In this document: positions 12,660-24,261 of the stretch, one piece after another | Layout of the letters: every line of letters starts with the position of its first letter | Position numbering within the stretch: position 1 is the stretch's first letter | Assembly: GCA_034359265.1 (NCBI GenBank) | Contig: CP136891.1 | Span: 64,828,001-64,892,000 of the forward strand | Reading direction: 5' to 3' | DNA: 64,000 bases | Source: Canna indica | Lineage: Eukaryota; Streptophyta; Magnoliopsida; Zingiberales; Cannaceae | Made by a program: the position numbers and the translations under genes | Notes under the pieces: generated by a model | The model's database searches: none | Told to the model about the DNA's origin: nothing | What the model saw: the letters and a program-made list of their open reading frames with translations, nothing else

Positions 12660-13150
12660 GAAAGGAAATTCATATCTGATTACAAATATTTTAAAATTAA
12701 AACAACTTAAATAAAAATAAAAAAAACAACTAAAAAATTAAATTAAATTACAATTAAAATAAAAATAAAAAAACTTATCAAAATCTTTTCGCTAATGCTT
12801 TTTTTCTGAGTTGTTCTTTTCAACTTCTGTAAAAATTAAAGTATTGCAAATATTTTAAAATTAAAACAATTCAAATCAAAATTAAAAAGAACTATAAAAA
12901 TTAAATCTAATTACAATTTAAATCAAAATAAAAAATACTTACTGGTTCCTGAAAAAATTGGAGATATATAAAAAGCATGCAAAATTTCAAGATATTCCAA
13001 ATTTAATTGCAAATATTTTAAAATTAAAACAACTTAAATCAAAATTAAAAACAACTATAAAAATTGAATACAATTGTAATTTAAATCAAAATAAGAGACA
13101 TTAAATTAAATCGTTAAAAATTTAATCAAATTGTAATTTAAATCTAAAAA
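12660..13150. repeat. AT-rich tandem repeat, about 160-bp units
   Basis: Three to four diverged units share AAATATTTTAAAATTAAAAC, then CAACTATAAAAATT and ACAATT(T/A)AAATCAAAATA. No coding content is seen. It lies in the body of the minus-strand Helitron. Confidence 0.6.
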
Positions 13151-13359
13151 GAAAAAAATATATTGCTAAAATTCAAGGAGATGACACAGCCGTACCACAG
13201 ATGTATAGATTTCAAATCCAAAGATTAATAATATTATCTTTGATATTGATTAACTTAAAACAAAAATCACATAATATTATCTATCTTCCCTTCCAGTACT
13301 CGGAAAGAACATAAAAGCCAAATTTTATTTATTTTGCAGCAGAATTTTAATTACCAAGA

Positions 13360-13915
13360 CCTAATAAAATTAAGAACAATGAAGAACAGAAGATATTACT
13401 TTACAATTAATGAAATGTGAAAGAGAGAACTTACCTATAGACAATAAATTAAATCTATCAAAAGATATTATTTTACGATTAAAGAAATGTGGGAGAGAAA
13501 TTAAATCTATCAAAAGATATTATTTTACGATTAAAGAAATGTAGGGGAGAGAACTTACTCGGGAGACATTACTTTTCGCAGCAAAATTTGAATTACCAAG
13601 CCCTAATAAAATTAAGAACAATGAAGAATAGGAGATATTACTTTACAATTAAAGAAATGTGAAAAAGAGAACTTACCTATAGACAATAAATTAAATCTAT
13701 CAAAAGATATTATTTTACGGTTAATGAAATGTGGGAGAGAGAACTTACCCATGAGACATTACTTTTCAATTAAAGAAAGATGAGACAGAACTTTTCTCTA
13801 CCAAAAAATATTACTTTATGATTAAAGAAATGAGAGATCGAGAGAGAACTTACTCAGGAGATTACGTTTCAAATAAAGAAAGTGGAGAGAGAACTTACCT
13901 ATATAACAACTAAAG

Positions 13916-13950
<35 letters not shown>

Positions 13951-14300
13951 TACTCGGGAGATTACTTTTCAATTAAATAAAGTAAAGAAAAGAGAGAGAG
14001 AACTTACCCAAGAGATTGCATTTCAATTAAAGAGAATGCAGAGAGAACTTATCTATACAACCATTAAAGAAATGAGAGAGAGAACTTACCAGGACATTAC
14101 TTTTCAATTAAAGAAAGTGGAGAGAGAACTTATCTATACAACAAATTAAATATGTTACTTTATTGAGTCAGTTGAAGGAGACGAAGGGGAGAAGATGTGC
14201 AAACGTCAACATTACTTTTCAATTAATTAAGAAAGTGGAGAGAGAACTTACCTGTACAACAAATTAAATCAAGGAGTTGAAGGAGAAGTTACTTCACTGA
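13360..14300. repeat. GAGAGAACTTAC minisatellite
   Basis: A complex array of units contains GAGAGAACTTACC, CAATTAAAGAAA and ATTACTTTTC, with spacing from about 60 to 150 bp. It includes a GA run near 13920-13946 and two larger near-identical units (around 13370-13450 and 13600-13690). It looks like local amplification inside a Helitron body. No gene is seen. Confidence 0.6.
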
Positions 14301-14936
14301 AGACGTGCAAATGTGATTGAAAACTTGCGTGGAAGAAGTCGAGAAGATATTTAAAATATTAAATATATAATTTTAAAAATATAGAAAATTTTAAAAAATT
14401 TATAAAATACCAAGTTAGCAAACTCTTAGTGTAAAAGTGACACACGGCAACAATGAATCTTTTATATATATATGTGTAATATGTATAATATTAATGTAGA
14501 TGCTTTTAAAAAAAGAATATGTATTCATTGCATTAATTTTTTTATGATATGTAATATTACCTTTTTTAATATTAGCTCTCTTGAATGGTATGTAATATTA
14601 TTATCTCTTTTAAATATATAATATTACCTTTTTATGAGAATTAATTTTTTTGTAACATTGGCAACGTTGCATTTAATTGAAATATTAAATTATTTTTTTT
14701 GCTCCTTGCTTATGCGAATTGTTGGTAGTTGACGAAAAAAATATTTTTTCATCCAAAAAATAAAAATAAAAATGCTAAATCCTCCTAATTGATGTGCCTA
14801 ATAATCCTCCTAATACTCACATGTAATAAATATTTTCATATTTTTAAATAATAGGTAAAATTCAAATTAAGTTAACTAATTAATATCATACTCTTTTATC
14901 CGAAGTAAAAATAAATACACGAATTAATGAGTCTTA

Positions 14937-15725
14937 ATTTTTATCTTGGTTCGTAGCTAACAAATGTTTTTCCAGAGGCAAGAAGCTTAACATATATTGA
15001 ATTTCCTTTGTTGTTTGCATGGAAGCAAGACATTAGACGTTGGAGTCAAAGAGAGATAAACTAATTTTCGATTGAAAGAATATTCTTTGATGGTAGATGT
15101 ATATGATATTTTCCAAAAAAGTTTGTAGATAGAACAATAAAAAAGGATGAATATCCAGTTTATAGAAGAAGAGATAATGGTCGAACAATTAAAAAGGGAA
15201 AGATTGATTTGGACAATCGTTTTGTTGTGCCTCATAATAGGTACATGTTGAAATATGGTGCACACATTAATGTTGAATAGTGCAATCAATCGAGATCAAT
15301 TAAATATCTTTTCAAATATATGAATAAAGGTCATGATCGTGTCACTGCCACATTCGTTGACTCAACCTCACAATCTAAAATACAAGCTCATGTTGATGAG
15401 ATCAAAATATTTTATGATTGTCGGTATATCTCTCCCTGTGAAACAATATGGAGAGTTTTTAGTTTCGACATTCATTACAAATATCCATTTGTGCAACGAT
15501 TATCGTTTCATCTTCCAAATGAACAGATTGTAATTTTCAATGATGATGATCCAATATCTAAAGTGGCAAATTGACCAACAATTATTAAGTCTCAATTTTT
15601 AGCTTGGTTAAAAGCTAGCAAATGTTTCCCAGGGGCAAGAAGCTTATCATATGTTGAATTTCCTTTGTTGTTTGCATGGAAGCAAGACAAGCTAATTTTC
15701 GATTGGAAGAATATTCTTTGTTCCC
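14937..15725 (+). repeat. Internal duplication in the Helitron helicase remnant
   Basis: 14940-15095 and 15588-15720 are diverged copies of the same coding segment, seen in GGCAAGAAGCTTA, GAATTTCCTTTGTTGTTTGC and CTAATTTTCGATTG. The second copy is in the expected position. The first lies upstream of the YRRRDNGR segment, which belongs before it, so it is out of order. Confidence 0.75.
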
Positions 15726-17193
15726 CAGGAATATGTGAGTTATACTATTTGAGAATTCTACTTAACGTGGTCAGGGGTCCAACGTCTTTCGAGAATATTA
15801 TAATAGTTAATGGTAAAGTTTACCCATCCTTTAGAGATGCATACTATAATTTAGGAATGATTGACGATGACAAATAATATGTAAATGCAATTAAAGAAAC
15901 AAGTACACGGGGATAAGATTTTTCTCTTAGAAAATTATTTGCTATATTATTATTATCGAACTCGATGTCTAGACCAGAATTCGTTTGGGAGGAGGCTTGG
16001 AAATTAGTAACTAAAGATATACCTTATTTGATAAAACAAGTGTTACAAACAGAATGTATGAAAGCTATATATTTGGTATGAAATTTTAGATATTATTTTA
16101 AAGTGTTTGATATAATATTGCGTGATGTTATGCGTTTTAAGAATCCAAACAACAATGATCATCTTTTTGGAGGTAAGACTATGTATTTGGGGGAGACTTC
16201 AGACAAATTTTACTTGTCATTCCTAAGGAAAGTATGTCATATATTGTTAATGCAGCACTTAATTCGTCTTACTTATAGGACGATTGAGATATTTTGAAAC
16301 TAACGAAAAATATGTGTCTCACTGTAAACAACTCTGATGACAATACAGATGATTTGAAAAGTTTTTCAGATTGTATATTATCGATCGGTGATGGAAAGAT
16401 AAGTGATCCTGGTGATGGTTATGGGGTAGTCCGAATTCTAGATGATAACTTAATTTTGGATGCAAGTGACCATGTTGCTGCGATTGTTGATGCAATTTAT
16501 CCTGAGCTTATAATAAATGTCAATAGTTTATAATATTTATAACAAAGAGCTATCTTAGCTCTCACTCTGAATGTGATTGAGATGATTAATGACTATATGA
16601 TTTCTCTAAATCAAAAAGAGTCAACGACATCTTTAAGCTCAGGTCGCATGTGCTTATCAAATTCTGGAGGGAGTTAGTTGGATCAGATCCACACACTAGA
16701 CTTCTTGAATTGCATCAAATGTTCTGGTGCTCCTAATCATTCTTTGACATTAAAAGTTGAAACTCCTATTATTTTGCTAAGAAATATCGATCTATCTGTC
16801 GGATTATGTAATAGAACACGATTGATGTTAACAAGACTTGGGAACTGAGTCCTTGAAGCCAAGATTATTTCTGAAACTAATTACAAAGAAAAGATATTCA
16901 TTTCACGTATGTCATTGATACCAATAGATCCAAAACTGTCAGTTAAATTTCAAAGGAGAAAATTTTCTATTATGATTTGTTATGTGATTTCTATCAATAA
17001 AAGTTAGGGCCAATAACTTTCAAATATTGGTGTTTTTCTCAAAAAATCTGTCTTCACTCATGAACAACTTTACGTCGTAGTGTCTAGGGTGACAAATAGG
17101 AAATGTTTAAAGATTTTAATTTGTAATTCAGAAGGTCATATTGAAAAAGAAACTACAAATGTTGTATACCAAGAAATTTTTCGTAATTTATAA
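14937..17193 (+). pseudogene. Helitron RepHel protein, C-terminal part, broken
   Basis: Pieces in all three frames match the order of plant Helitron helicase proteins. They include YRRRDNGRTIKKG near 15165, NKGHDRVTATF at 15320, YDCRYISPCETIW near 15415, LPNEQ at 15511, and ELYYLRILLNVVRGPTSFE near 15740. Further on are a SMSRPEFVWEE-like piece near 15965, LTKNMCL at 16297, PIILLRNIDLSVGLCNRTRL near 16765, and a closing VVSRVTNRKCLKIL and VYQEIFRNL before a stop at 17191-17193. The Walker A region between about 15980 and 16290 is shortened or lost. There are many stops. The first 170 bases also repeat internally at 15590-15725. The element's 3' end follows at 17329. Confidence 0.88.
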
Positions 17194-17299
17194 AACATTC
17201 ATTTTTATATTATGTTATCTGTGATTTATGCACAATATTTTTAAAAAAAATATTGATATATATTAATAGCAAAATTATTAGATCTAATGTGAATTAAGA

Positions 17300-17329
17300 T
17301 AGTCGTGCATCGCGCGGGTCTTATACTAG
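17300..17329 (+). mobile_element. Helitron 3' terminus
   Basis: The sequence reads TAGTCGTGCATCGCGCGGG then TCTTATACTAG followed by T. This is a GC-rich imperfect hairpin a few bases before CTAG at an A/T target, the canonical Helitron 3' end. It lies 136 bases after the stop of the helicase remnant and in the same orientation, so it is most likely that element's own end. Confidence 0.75.
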
Positions 17330-17557
17330 TCATAGTTAATTAAATGAATTTGGAAATTTAGAAACTAAGCATAATGATATTAATTTTAAAAAAATTGAAA
17401 TTAATTATTTTTAATATTAATAATATTCTAAATTAATTTAATTGATAAATTAGATATGAAAAATATTTTGGATGGAACAAAGTTTCATGTGGAAGTGCTA
17501 CATGTCCACATGAAGATGTGTTTTATATAATACGGAGTATATAAGATAAGATAAGAT

Positions 17558-18251
17558 AAAATGTCAACTATATAGTCTATATTTATATTTATATATAAAT
17601 GTAAATTAAATTTCAACCATGCTTATTAAAATCATATTCCTTATGCTCCAATCATATTCATTTCTATACCGACATGAATTTATATTAAAATGACATAAAA
17701 ATTTATTTTTTTGCTATTAAATTAAAAATATAGTTTTAATAAACTAAAATTTAAAAAATGAATTTTAATTTACGATCCGAAATATTGAAAATAATATTTT
17801 CGACACTTTCAGACCACATTTTTCTATACCTCTAAAATCTATTTTTATTATAACAAATATCATTTATATATATATATATATTTAGATTTTATTATTATTA
17901 TTTTTTTCAAAAAAGTTTATGACGTGTTACGCACTTTTGTCCAAAATTGAATATTTTTTCTCACTTATTTTAGGGCTATTTTTCGCTTATTTCATGGATA
18001 TTTTTATAAATTTTTTAAAAAAATATTCATTCATAAAAAAATTTCAAAAAGAATTTTTGTGAATGAACATTACATAAATGTCCATTTAATGATTTTATAA
18101 AAATGTTCATAAAAAATTCTTTTTTTGATTAAATGAGCGGGAATAGACCAAAATGAGCGAGAAAAAATTATTTTTTAATTTATTAAATGAGCGGGAAAGA
18201 GAAAAAAATAAGGAATTAGTACATTATTTATTTTAGACTTAGTTACTTTTA
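17558..18251. repeat. 690-bp dispersed repeat, copy 2
   Basis: It matches 7567-8262 from TCAACTATATAG to TTAGTTACTTTTA. It stops exactly where the Helitron 5' end at 18252 begins, whereas copy 1 continues with TTATA. No coding capacity is seen. Confidence 0.8.
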
Positions 18252-18662
18252 TCTATATACATACTTAAAAGCAAGATTCAAAGAAATCACGTGGCACTTT
18301 CCCATGGAAAGTTTGCTGACATGCAACTTCTCAATTTTTCCATTTATTTGAAATTTTTTAGTCTTGAATTTGTTATGCTGCCCAAATTTATTATGTGACT
18401 TGATTTTTTTTAAAAATTATTTCGCACATCCTCAATTGGCTGTGCAATTTATTGTCATATGTGTCTATCCAAATTCCATATCGTTGACGTGGCAACTTCT
18501 CAATTTTTTCATTTTTTTGAATATTTTTAGTCTTGAATTTGTTATGCTGCCCAAATTTATTATGTGACTTGATTGTTTTTAATTATTTCACACATCCTTA
18601 ATTGGCTGTGCAATTTATTGCCATATGTGTCTGTCCAAATTCTATAATAGTAGTTAATTATA

Positions 18663-18665
<3 letters not shown>

Positions 18666-18694
<29 letters not shown>
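18666..18694. repeat. (CT)n microsatellite
   Basis: An uninterrupted CT run of about 14 units lies in the Helitron body. Similar shorter runs recur near 18990 and 19830. Confidence 0.85.
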
Positions 18695-18710
<16 letters not shown>

Positions 18711-19182
18711 CAATTAATTCAAACACATTTCTCTCTACTTTTATTTCACACGTCCTTAATTGTCTGTGCAATTAAGTCTGTAATTGGCCGTGCAACTTAT
18801 TGCCATACGTGACAACTTCTCAATTTTTTTATTTTTTTGAATTTTTTTAGTCTTGAAATTTGTTATGCTGCCCAAATTTATTATGTGACTTGATTTTTTT
18901 TAAAATTATTTCGCACATCCTTAATTGCCTGCGCAATTTATTGTCATATGTGTTTGTCCAAATTCCACAATAGTTGTTAATTATTAATTTTTTCTCTCTC
19001 TCCTCTTTTCTCTTTCTCAATTAATTCAAACACTTTTCTCTTTACTTTTATTTCACACATCCTTAATTATCTGTGCAATTAAATTCTTAATTGGCTGTGC
19101 AATTTATTATCATACATGTCTGTGTAATTAATTCCAATTAATTATTAATTCATATTCATTATTATTATTTTTTCTCTCTCCT

Positions 19183-19494
19183 TACTACAAGAGATTATTT
19201 CTTTAGTGACAATTAATTTATAGCAATAAGATAATTATTGCTAAATAACTTAAATGTATATTATTTAGCAACTATTATTAAAAACTCTATAAAAAAATTA
19301 TAGATTTCAATATATATGTATACATTTAGTGGTGATTATTTTTGTCTTTACAAGCAATTGTATAAATTGCTTCTAAAGTCTTTAACGACAATGAATCTAG
19401 TGTGAATTCATTAATTGCTGGTAAAAGTTTTTGCAGCATTTATAATTGCTAGCAGACGTCATAACAATCACCGCTAAAATGCCAAATTGTAGTA
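19183..19494. mobile_element. CACTA-like miniature element, decayed
   Basis: The ends TACTACAAGAG and, at the right, AAATTGTAGTA are inverted and resemble CACTACAAGA termini with the outer C/G lost. The body is about 310 bp and contains repeats of the TAGCAATAA and CACCGCTAAAA kind. No matching 3-bp TSD is visible, so the assignment is tentative. Confidence 0.35.
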
Positions 19495-20008
19495 GTCTCT
19501 ATTTCCTCTTTCTCAATTAATTCACACACTTTTCTCTCTGCTTTATTTCACACGTCCTTAATTGGCTGTGTAATTTATTCATACGTGTATGTCCAAATTC
19601 CATAATAGTAATTAATTCCAATTAATTATTAATCAATATTCATTATTAAAAAAATTTCTCTCCTCTTTCCTCTTTCTCAATTAATTCACACATAGTTCTC
19701 TCTACTTTTGATTTTTTTAATCATTTCGCACGTCCTTAATTGGTTGTGCAATTTATTGTCGTACGTATCTATCCAAATTCTATAATAGTAATTAATTCTA
19801 ATTAATTATTAATTCATATTAATTATTAATTTTCTCTCTCTCTCCTCTTTTAGGTCTCTTCTTCTTCTCTCAAATTTTCAATTTAGGTCTCTTATTTCTC
19901 TCATGCAATTAATTTTCTTTTTCTCTCCCTCTCTCTCATTAATTCACATTTATGTCTCTTTTTTTTCTCTCAATTTATATTAAATGCTCTAGCTAGTATG
20001 ATATATAT

Positions 20009-20640
20009 CACTACAAAAAAAATTAGAATTAGTAACAAACTGTTTTTGCCACAGTAGTGATATATAGTGGCAAAAAAATGATTCAGTGGCAAAAAAGTGC
20101 TTGCCACCCGTTTGTCACGTTAGGTCCGCCGCTAAAAGTCATTTTTGGCTTTCGTGGTGAGATTTAGCGGATTGCCACGAATTGCAATTTCTTTAGCAGC
20201 AAACGAAAAAGTCAAACTACCTCCACTCTATTGTGGCAAACGGAGCTTGATGACGTCACATATCTTTATGGCAAAAATTCTTTGCCATCATTATACTCTT
20301 TCTAGAATTCTTTTCATGGCAAAAATATATGAAATTTGTTGCTAATATCGTGTTACATTTTGCCATTATATATCAAATTTGCTATAAATTTTTTTGTCAC
20401 TACAAGTTTGATCCTTTGTCATTAAAGGTTAAAATGAATTTGCCACTAACACGATTTCTGATTTGAATTATTGCCATAATACCAATGATGATTTTGCCAT
20501 TAACACGATTTCAAATTTCGATTATTGTCATAATATTAGTGATGATTTTGCCACAATATATGATGACTTTGCCACAACTTTGAGAATTTGTAATGAATAA
20601 ATTTGCCACAAATACAAAATTTAATAATTAATCATTCATT
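20009..20640 (+). mobile_element. CACTA-type terminus with subterminal repeats
   Basis: The sequence begins CACTACAAAAAAAATTAG and is followed by about 20 copies of a short motif around TTTGCCAC(A/T), in both orientations, over 600 bases. Such a terminal CACTA plus dense subterminal repeats is the pattern bound by CACTA transposases. A transposase remnant of that class lies at 22962-23815. The opposite terminus was not found; a LINE is inserted or joined on the right. Confidence 0.65.
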
Positions 20641-21099
20641 AAAATAATAATCCACATGCTAATTACGAAACCCACAACTTAACAAGTATACAACCATCTA
20701 CAAATCCAACCATCGAGAATCCAAAATAAATTTAACATTAATCCAAATATATCAAAAACAACATTGTTCACCAACACAAGATACTCTAAGGTATCTAATA
20801 TCCAACACAAGATATTCTAAGGTATCTAATATCCAATAAATACACAAGATAGTTCGTACGCCAAAAGGTACACAAGATAATCCGTACGCCAAAAAAAAAC
20901 AAACATTGCTCGAATAAAAAGAAGTTCTAGTAGGTCCTCTAGGTATGCCTCATTTCTTCTTCTTTTTCTCTTGCAAAAGAAGGGAAGTAAGAACACAAGT
21001 CAAAACTATTACATCAAAGAATCAAACTAATTTAGAAATGATATCTTAATGCACAAGGAACATCAGTGTACTCTTTTTTTTAAAAGAAAAACATCAATC
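20641..21099. other. AT-rich internal sequence, no gene seen
   Basis: Probably the inside of the CACTA-type element. It holds a small tandem duplication of CCAACACAAGATA(C/T)TCTAAG near 20773-20830 and another of ACACAAGATA near 20832-20885. Confidence 0.4.
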
Positions 21100-21757
21100 A
21101 TTACTCATGAATCAAACATACATTGTCTAATAAAGAAATTACATCATACATTTCCTTATTATCATACAAAGAAGGATTTAAAATGTTTAAAGAAATCTTT
21201 GCCTCTAAAGAGAGTAAAAAACAAGTTAAGAGAGCTATTAACGCTATTATGATAACCTCAATTTCAGCTAAGAGAGCTTCATTGCAAAGAAAAAACTTCA
21301 TTCCTACCATTAACACCTTGTTAGTGGCTGCATTGACAATCATAAAACCTGCACCAGTTTTTGAACTTGTCTCAAACCAAGAATCATTGCAGAAGCATAT
21401 ATTTGAATCAATAGGGACAAAAATATTTTACAGCTCAGGAATGCTGGTGTTAGCTTTCATTTGAGGAGAAACTTCCTTATCATAAGAATTAGTTTCAACC
21501 AAAATGGCTTGAATATAGAACCTGATACCTTTGGCTTTATTATTGAAATAGATTTCATTTCTATGTTTCCAAATATATAAATAGATTTCATTTCTATGCT
21601 GAATTTGTCTCATATTGAGAAAGGAGTAAGCATGCTTAGCCCTTAGATTACCATCATGACTCAAAGTCAAGACCCACTTGTCATTCTGATTCCTAATAGG
21701 AATGAGAATTTTATTGATAGATTCATTATTTTGTATTAGATCTCCAGAAGTAATCAT
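21100..21757 (-). pseudogene. LINE 3' fragment (zinc-binding and RNase H-like region)
   Basis: The minus strand gives KWVLTLSHDGNLRAKHAYSFL (split as KWVLTLSHDG and NLRAKHAYSFL), then IWKHRNEIYFNNK, then NDSWFETSSKTGAGFMIVN and AEIEVIIIALIAL. These match the end of plant LINE ORF2 and the RNase H-like domain that often follows it, including the first catalytic Asp in NDSW. The zinc-binding cysteines are lost by a deletion between the two parts. The piece has no reverse transcriptase and is dead. It differs from the two larger LINEs in the window. Confidence 0.65.
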
Positions 21758-22961
21758 TTGAAAGATTCATTATTTTTTCACATGCATGATTTGAAGCTGA
21801 TAAAGCCAGAAGTGAATGAGTTGGAATCATAATAAAATTATTTTTTCACATGCAGACCTTCAAGGACTTCCTAATAAAATTATTTCTTGCTAGATGTAAA
21901 CTTGATGTTCCTAGAATCATATTGGAAGTTTGTGACTGTTAGACCAAGTTTTTAAGATAATAGTTTATTTTACTAAGTAATACTAATTATGATTAAACAA
22001 TGAATAGATATTTCCTTTAGTAACCATACAATTTAGTTTAGTTGTCTGAATGAAAAAAATTATACAAGGTACATATAGGCAATGTGAGCCATACAAGTTA
22101 GTTTAGCTGCCTGAATGGAGATAAAAACACATATATAGGGAGATGTGATAATGTGGTTTCCTGACATGTATGAGTTGAAAGAAACAATTAAGATATCCTG
22201 ATTTAAGTACAATCGTGATTCATAGAAATTTGATCATTTTGCTACAAGTTGATGCAAGATGGCATGCGTTGAGAAAATGACCGCTATTGTTAGCTTATTC
22301 CACATCAGAATGAAGATTACATTGTTGACTTATTTATGGAGTTAAAGCAAATTGCATCCATTCATACTCATGCTTTCATGTTTTTTCCTTGAAAAGATAC
22401 CAGTTAACTAAGCAAAGATATAAACAATTGGTCAAAACCAAACCATAATTGGAAAAGATACATATTTAGCATATGTGACCTTAAACTAAGCATTGAAGTA
22501 TCAGTTAACTATGATTTACAAGCTAGCACAGTCCACCTTACAACACAATTAATACATATATTTTTGATGAATTCGAAATTATATATTTCCGTTTTGATAA
22601 ATTGATGTAAAACTGTTAACCATAGTGAAAAGTCCAATTTACTATGACAGACTTGTCCTAATTAAAGAACATCATGGTTGAAAGACTCAAGCCCATTTGC
22701 CTTAAATGATATGTACTCTAGTTTGTACTCTTGAGATCTTTCAGTGGAGACTAATCATGTAACTCTTGATGCCTTACTACTATCTAATAATCATTCATAA
22801 CATGCCATTTTGCTTAGTCACACACTATACATTAGTATTGAATTTATCTATTTCAATTCAATATCAATATGTTTTCTATTTTTCAAAAAAATATCATACA
22901 AGCATGCGATTAAAGAGTTGATATGTGAGTGTGAGCTGGAACAAATGGAAGAAATTCTTAC
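21758..22961. other. Non-coding stretch, nothing recognised
   Basis: Moderately AT-rich sequence with no supported frame or repeat. A pair of GTTTAG(T/C)TG(T/C)CTGAATG stretches lies near 22035 and 22100. The right edge borders an intron-like GTAAGAA of the transposase remnant. Confidence 0.35.
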
Positions 22962-23815
22962 CTTAGGGGTATTTTGCAGTTTCGATAACATCATCATCAT
23001 TGTTTTAATCTGAGCAGACATCTCATCTTGACTTTTTTTCATCTCCTCGACTCTACCATTTGCAAGGGCTGCCTCTTTCCGTGCTTCCTCGACTTCCATT
23101 TTTCTTTCTCGGCTTGTTCCTTCAATGCTTTGACCTCTTTTCCCGCTTGTTCCTTTAATGCCTCGACTTCTTTTTCAGTCGGTTCTTTCACCGCAAGTAC
23201 TTCTTTCTCCGCAAGCTGAAGCTCTTTCTCCAATAGTGTCTTCTCTCGCTCAGCCAATTCTTTCTCCTTCGCAACTAATTGTTGGACTCTCAACCCAGTA
23301 GGCTTAGGTCCTGGCCCACGACCACGTATATAATTTTTGGACTGTCCAAGAACCTCAACGTATATCTTATCTTCATCAACTTCCTCGTCGGCTTCTTCTA
23401 AAGATTCAATTATTGCCTTCGCAGCCTCCTAAAAAGCAAAAAATTAATGGATTACAACTAAAACCCATTAGAACTAATATTTTACTATATAAGGAGAATT
23501 ATATATCAACTAAACTTACATAATTTGTCCTAGCCTGCTCATTGACCCAATCATTCTTCTTCATACTCCAATGAGTTTCATAATACAATTTGGACATGGA
23601 AGGCCGCTCCATTGTATCTTTATTGGTCTGCCATAAAAATAACAATAAGGATATATCGCAACAAGCAAAAAATACATTAAGGACAAATTTTTAAGAAAGA
23701 AAACAGTATATAATATTTGACTTTTTTACCAATTTAAATTCTCGACGAGCAAAACCCATGCTCCCATTTCCATGTGTTGAAGTTTGGCAAGCACAATTGC
23801 TTTTGTTGATTTCAC
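22962..23815 (-). pseudogene. Plant CACTA (Ptta/En/Spm-type) transposase remnant, coiled-coil part
   Basis: On the minus strand three exon-like pieces follow one another. The first (about 23730-23815) has CACQTSTHGNGSMGFARREF. The second (about 23522-23630) has ETHWSMKKNDWVNEQA and ends at a GTAAGT. The third (22962-23428) has IYVEVLGQSKNYIRGRGPGP followed by a long coiled coil made of repeated KE(Q/V)AEKEV units, ending CCTAAG before GTAAGAA. This order matches the C-terminal half of the plant Ptta/En/Spm transposase family. A frameshift near 23095 breaks the coiled coil, and the join between pieces two and three does not keep frame. It is read as a pseudogene linked to the CACTA end at 20009. 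Confidence 0.7.
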
Positions 23816-24261
23816 TTTGCATCTAAGTTGACAAAAAATTAAAAGTAAAACAACATCAGAAAATCAATTAGAGTAATTGTGTACTTTCAGAGTTTTAGTA
23901 TGAGAGGGATACTATCCACGTATCCATCTCGTCGCTCACAACTCACTTGCGGTCTCGACTCACCCAGATCATGAGCACGAGTTTCCCTCTTCTAGTCTTC
24001 CTTATCCCTCTTCGTAGTGGTGTATCATCCAACAACTAAGCAAGTCCTTTTCGATGACACTAGCAGGTCACAATAGAAGTGACGCGTGCATGAGCGACAC
24101 TAAATCCTATAGTGAGGCGACATTGATGAGAGAGACCATTCTCCATAGCAACGCTGGCGCATTATAAGTCTATTTGAGTTGCATTGCAATTCTCAATCAC
24201 GATGTTTGGATCACTCCTCTCCAAGACTATGACAATCAAACATCGATACAATGACAATCAA
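23816..24261. other. Spacer, nothing recognised
   Basis: The sequence between the transposase remnant and the LINE is less AT-rich, with no supported frame. The short repeats GACAATCAA near 24229 and 24251 sit just before the LINE begins. A LINE TSD could not be confirmed. Confidence 0.35.

Larger units (their letters stand above)
12151..14470 (-). mobile_element. Non-autonomous Helitron, minus strand (possibly two nested 3' ends)
   Basis: In reverse complement the left edge reads GCGCAATGCGCGGGCTATCGACTAG followed by T, split here as GCGCAATGCGCGGG and CTATCGACTAG. This is a GC-rich hairpin followed by CTAG, the hallmark of Helitron 3' ends. A second, degraded 3' end lies at 12391 (reverse complement CACACGGGTTTTCGACTAG). 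The right edge near 14470 reads on the minus strand TATATATAAAAGATTCA, later GTGTCACTTTTAC and GAGTTTGCTAAC. This resembles the Helitron 5' end at 18252. There is no helicase inside; the body is AT-rich tandem repeats. Which 3' end pairs with the 5' end is unclear. Confidence 0.55.
18252..20008 (+). mobile_element. Helitron 5' end with repeated non-coding modules
   Basis: The left edge TCTATATACATACTTAAAAG starts with TC directly after an A, and is followed by a CACGTGGCA stretch and AGTTTGCTGACATG, as in many plant Helitron 5' ends. The insertion point is confirmed by the related sequence at 8251-8265, which has the uninterrupted A/T. The body repeats modules with TTGTTATGCTGCCCAAATTT (18369, 18538, 18857) and CCTTAATTGGCTGTGCAATT (five or more times), separated by CT-rich tracts. 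No protein is encoded. I could not identify the 3' end; 20008 is only where the next element starts. Confidence 0.6.
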
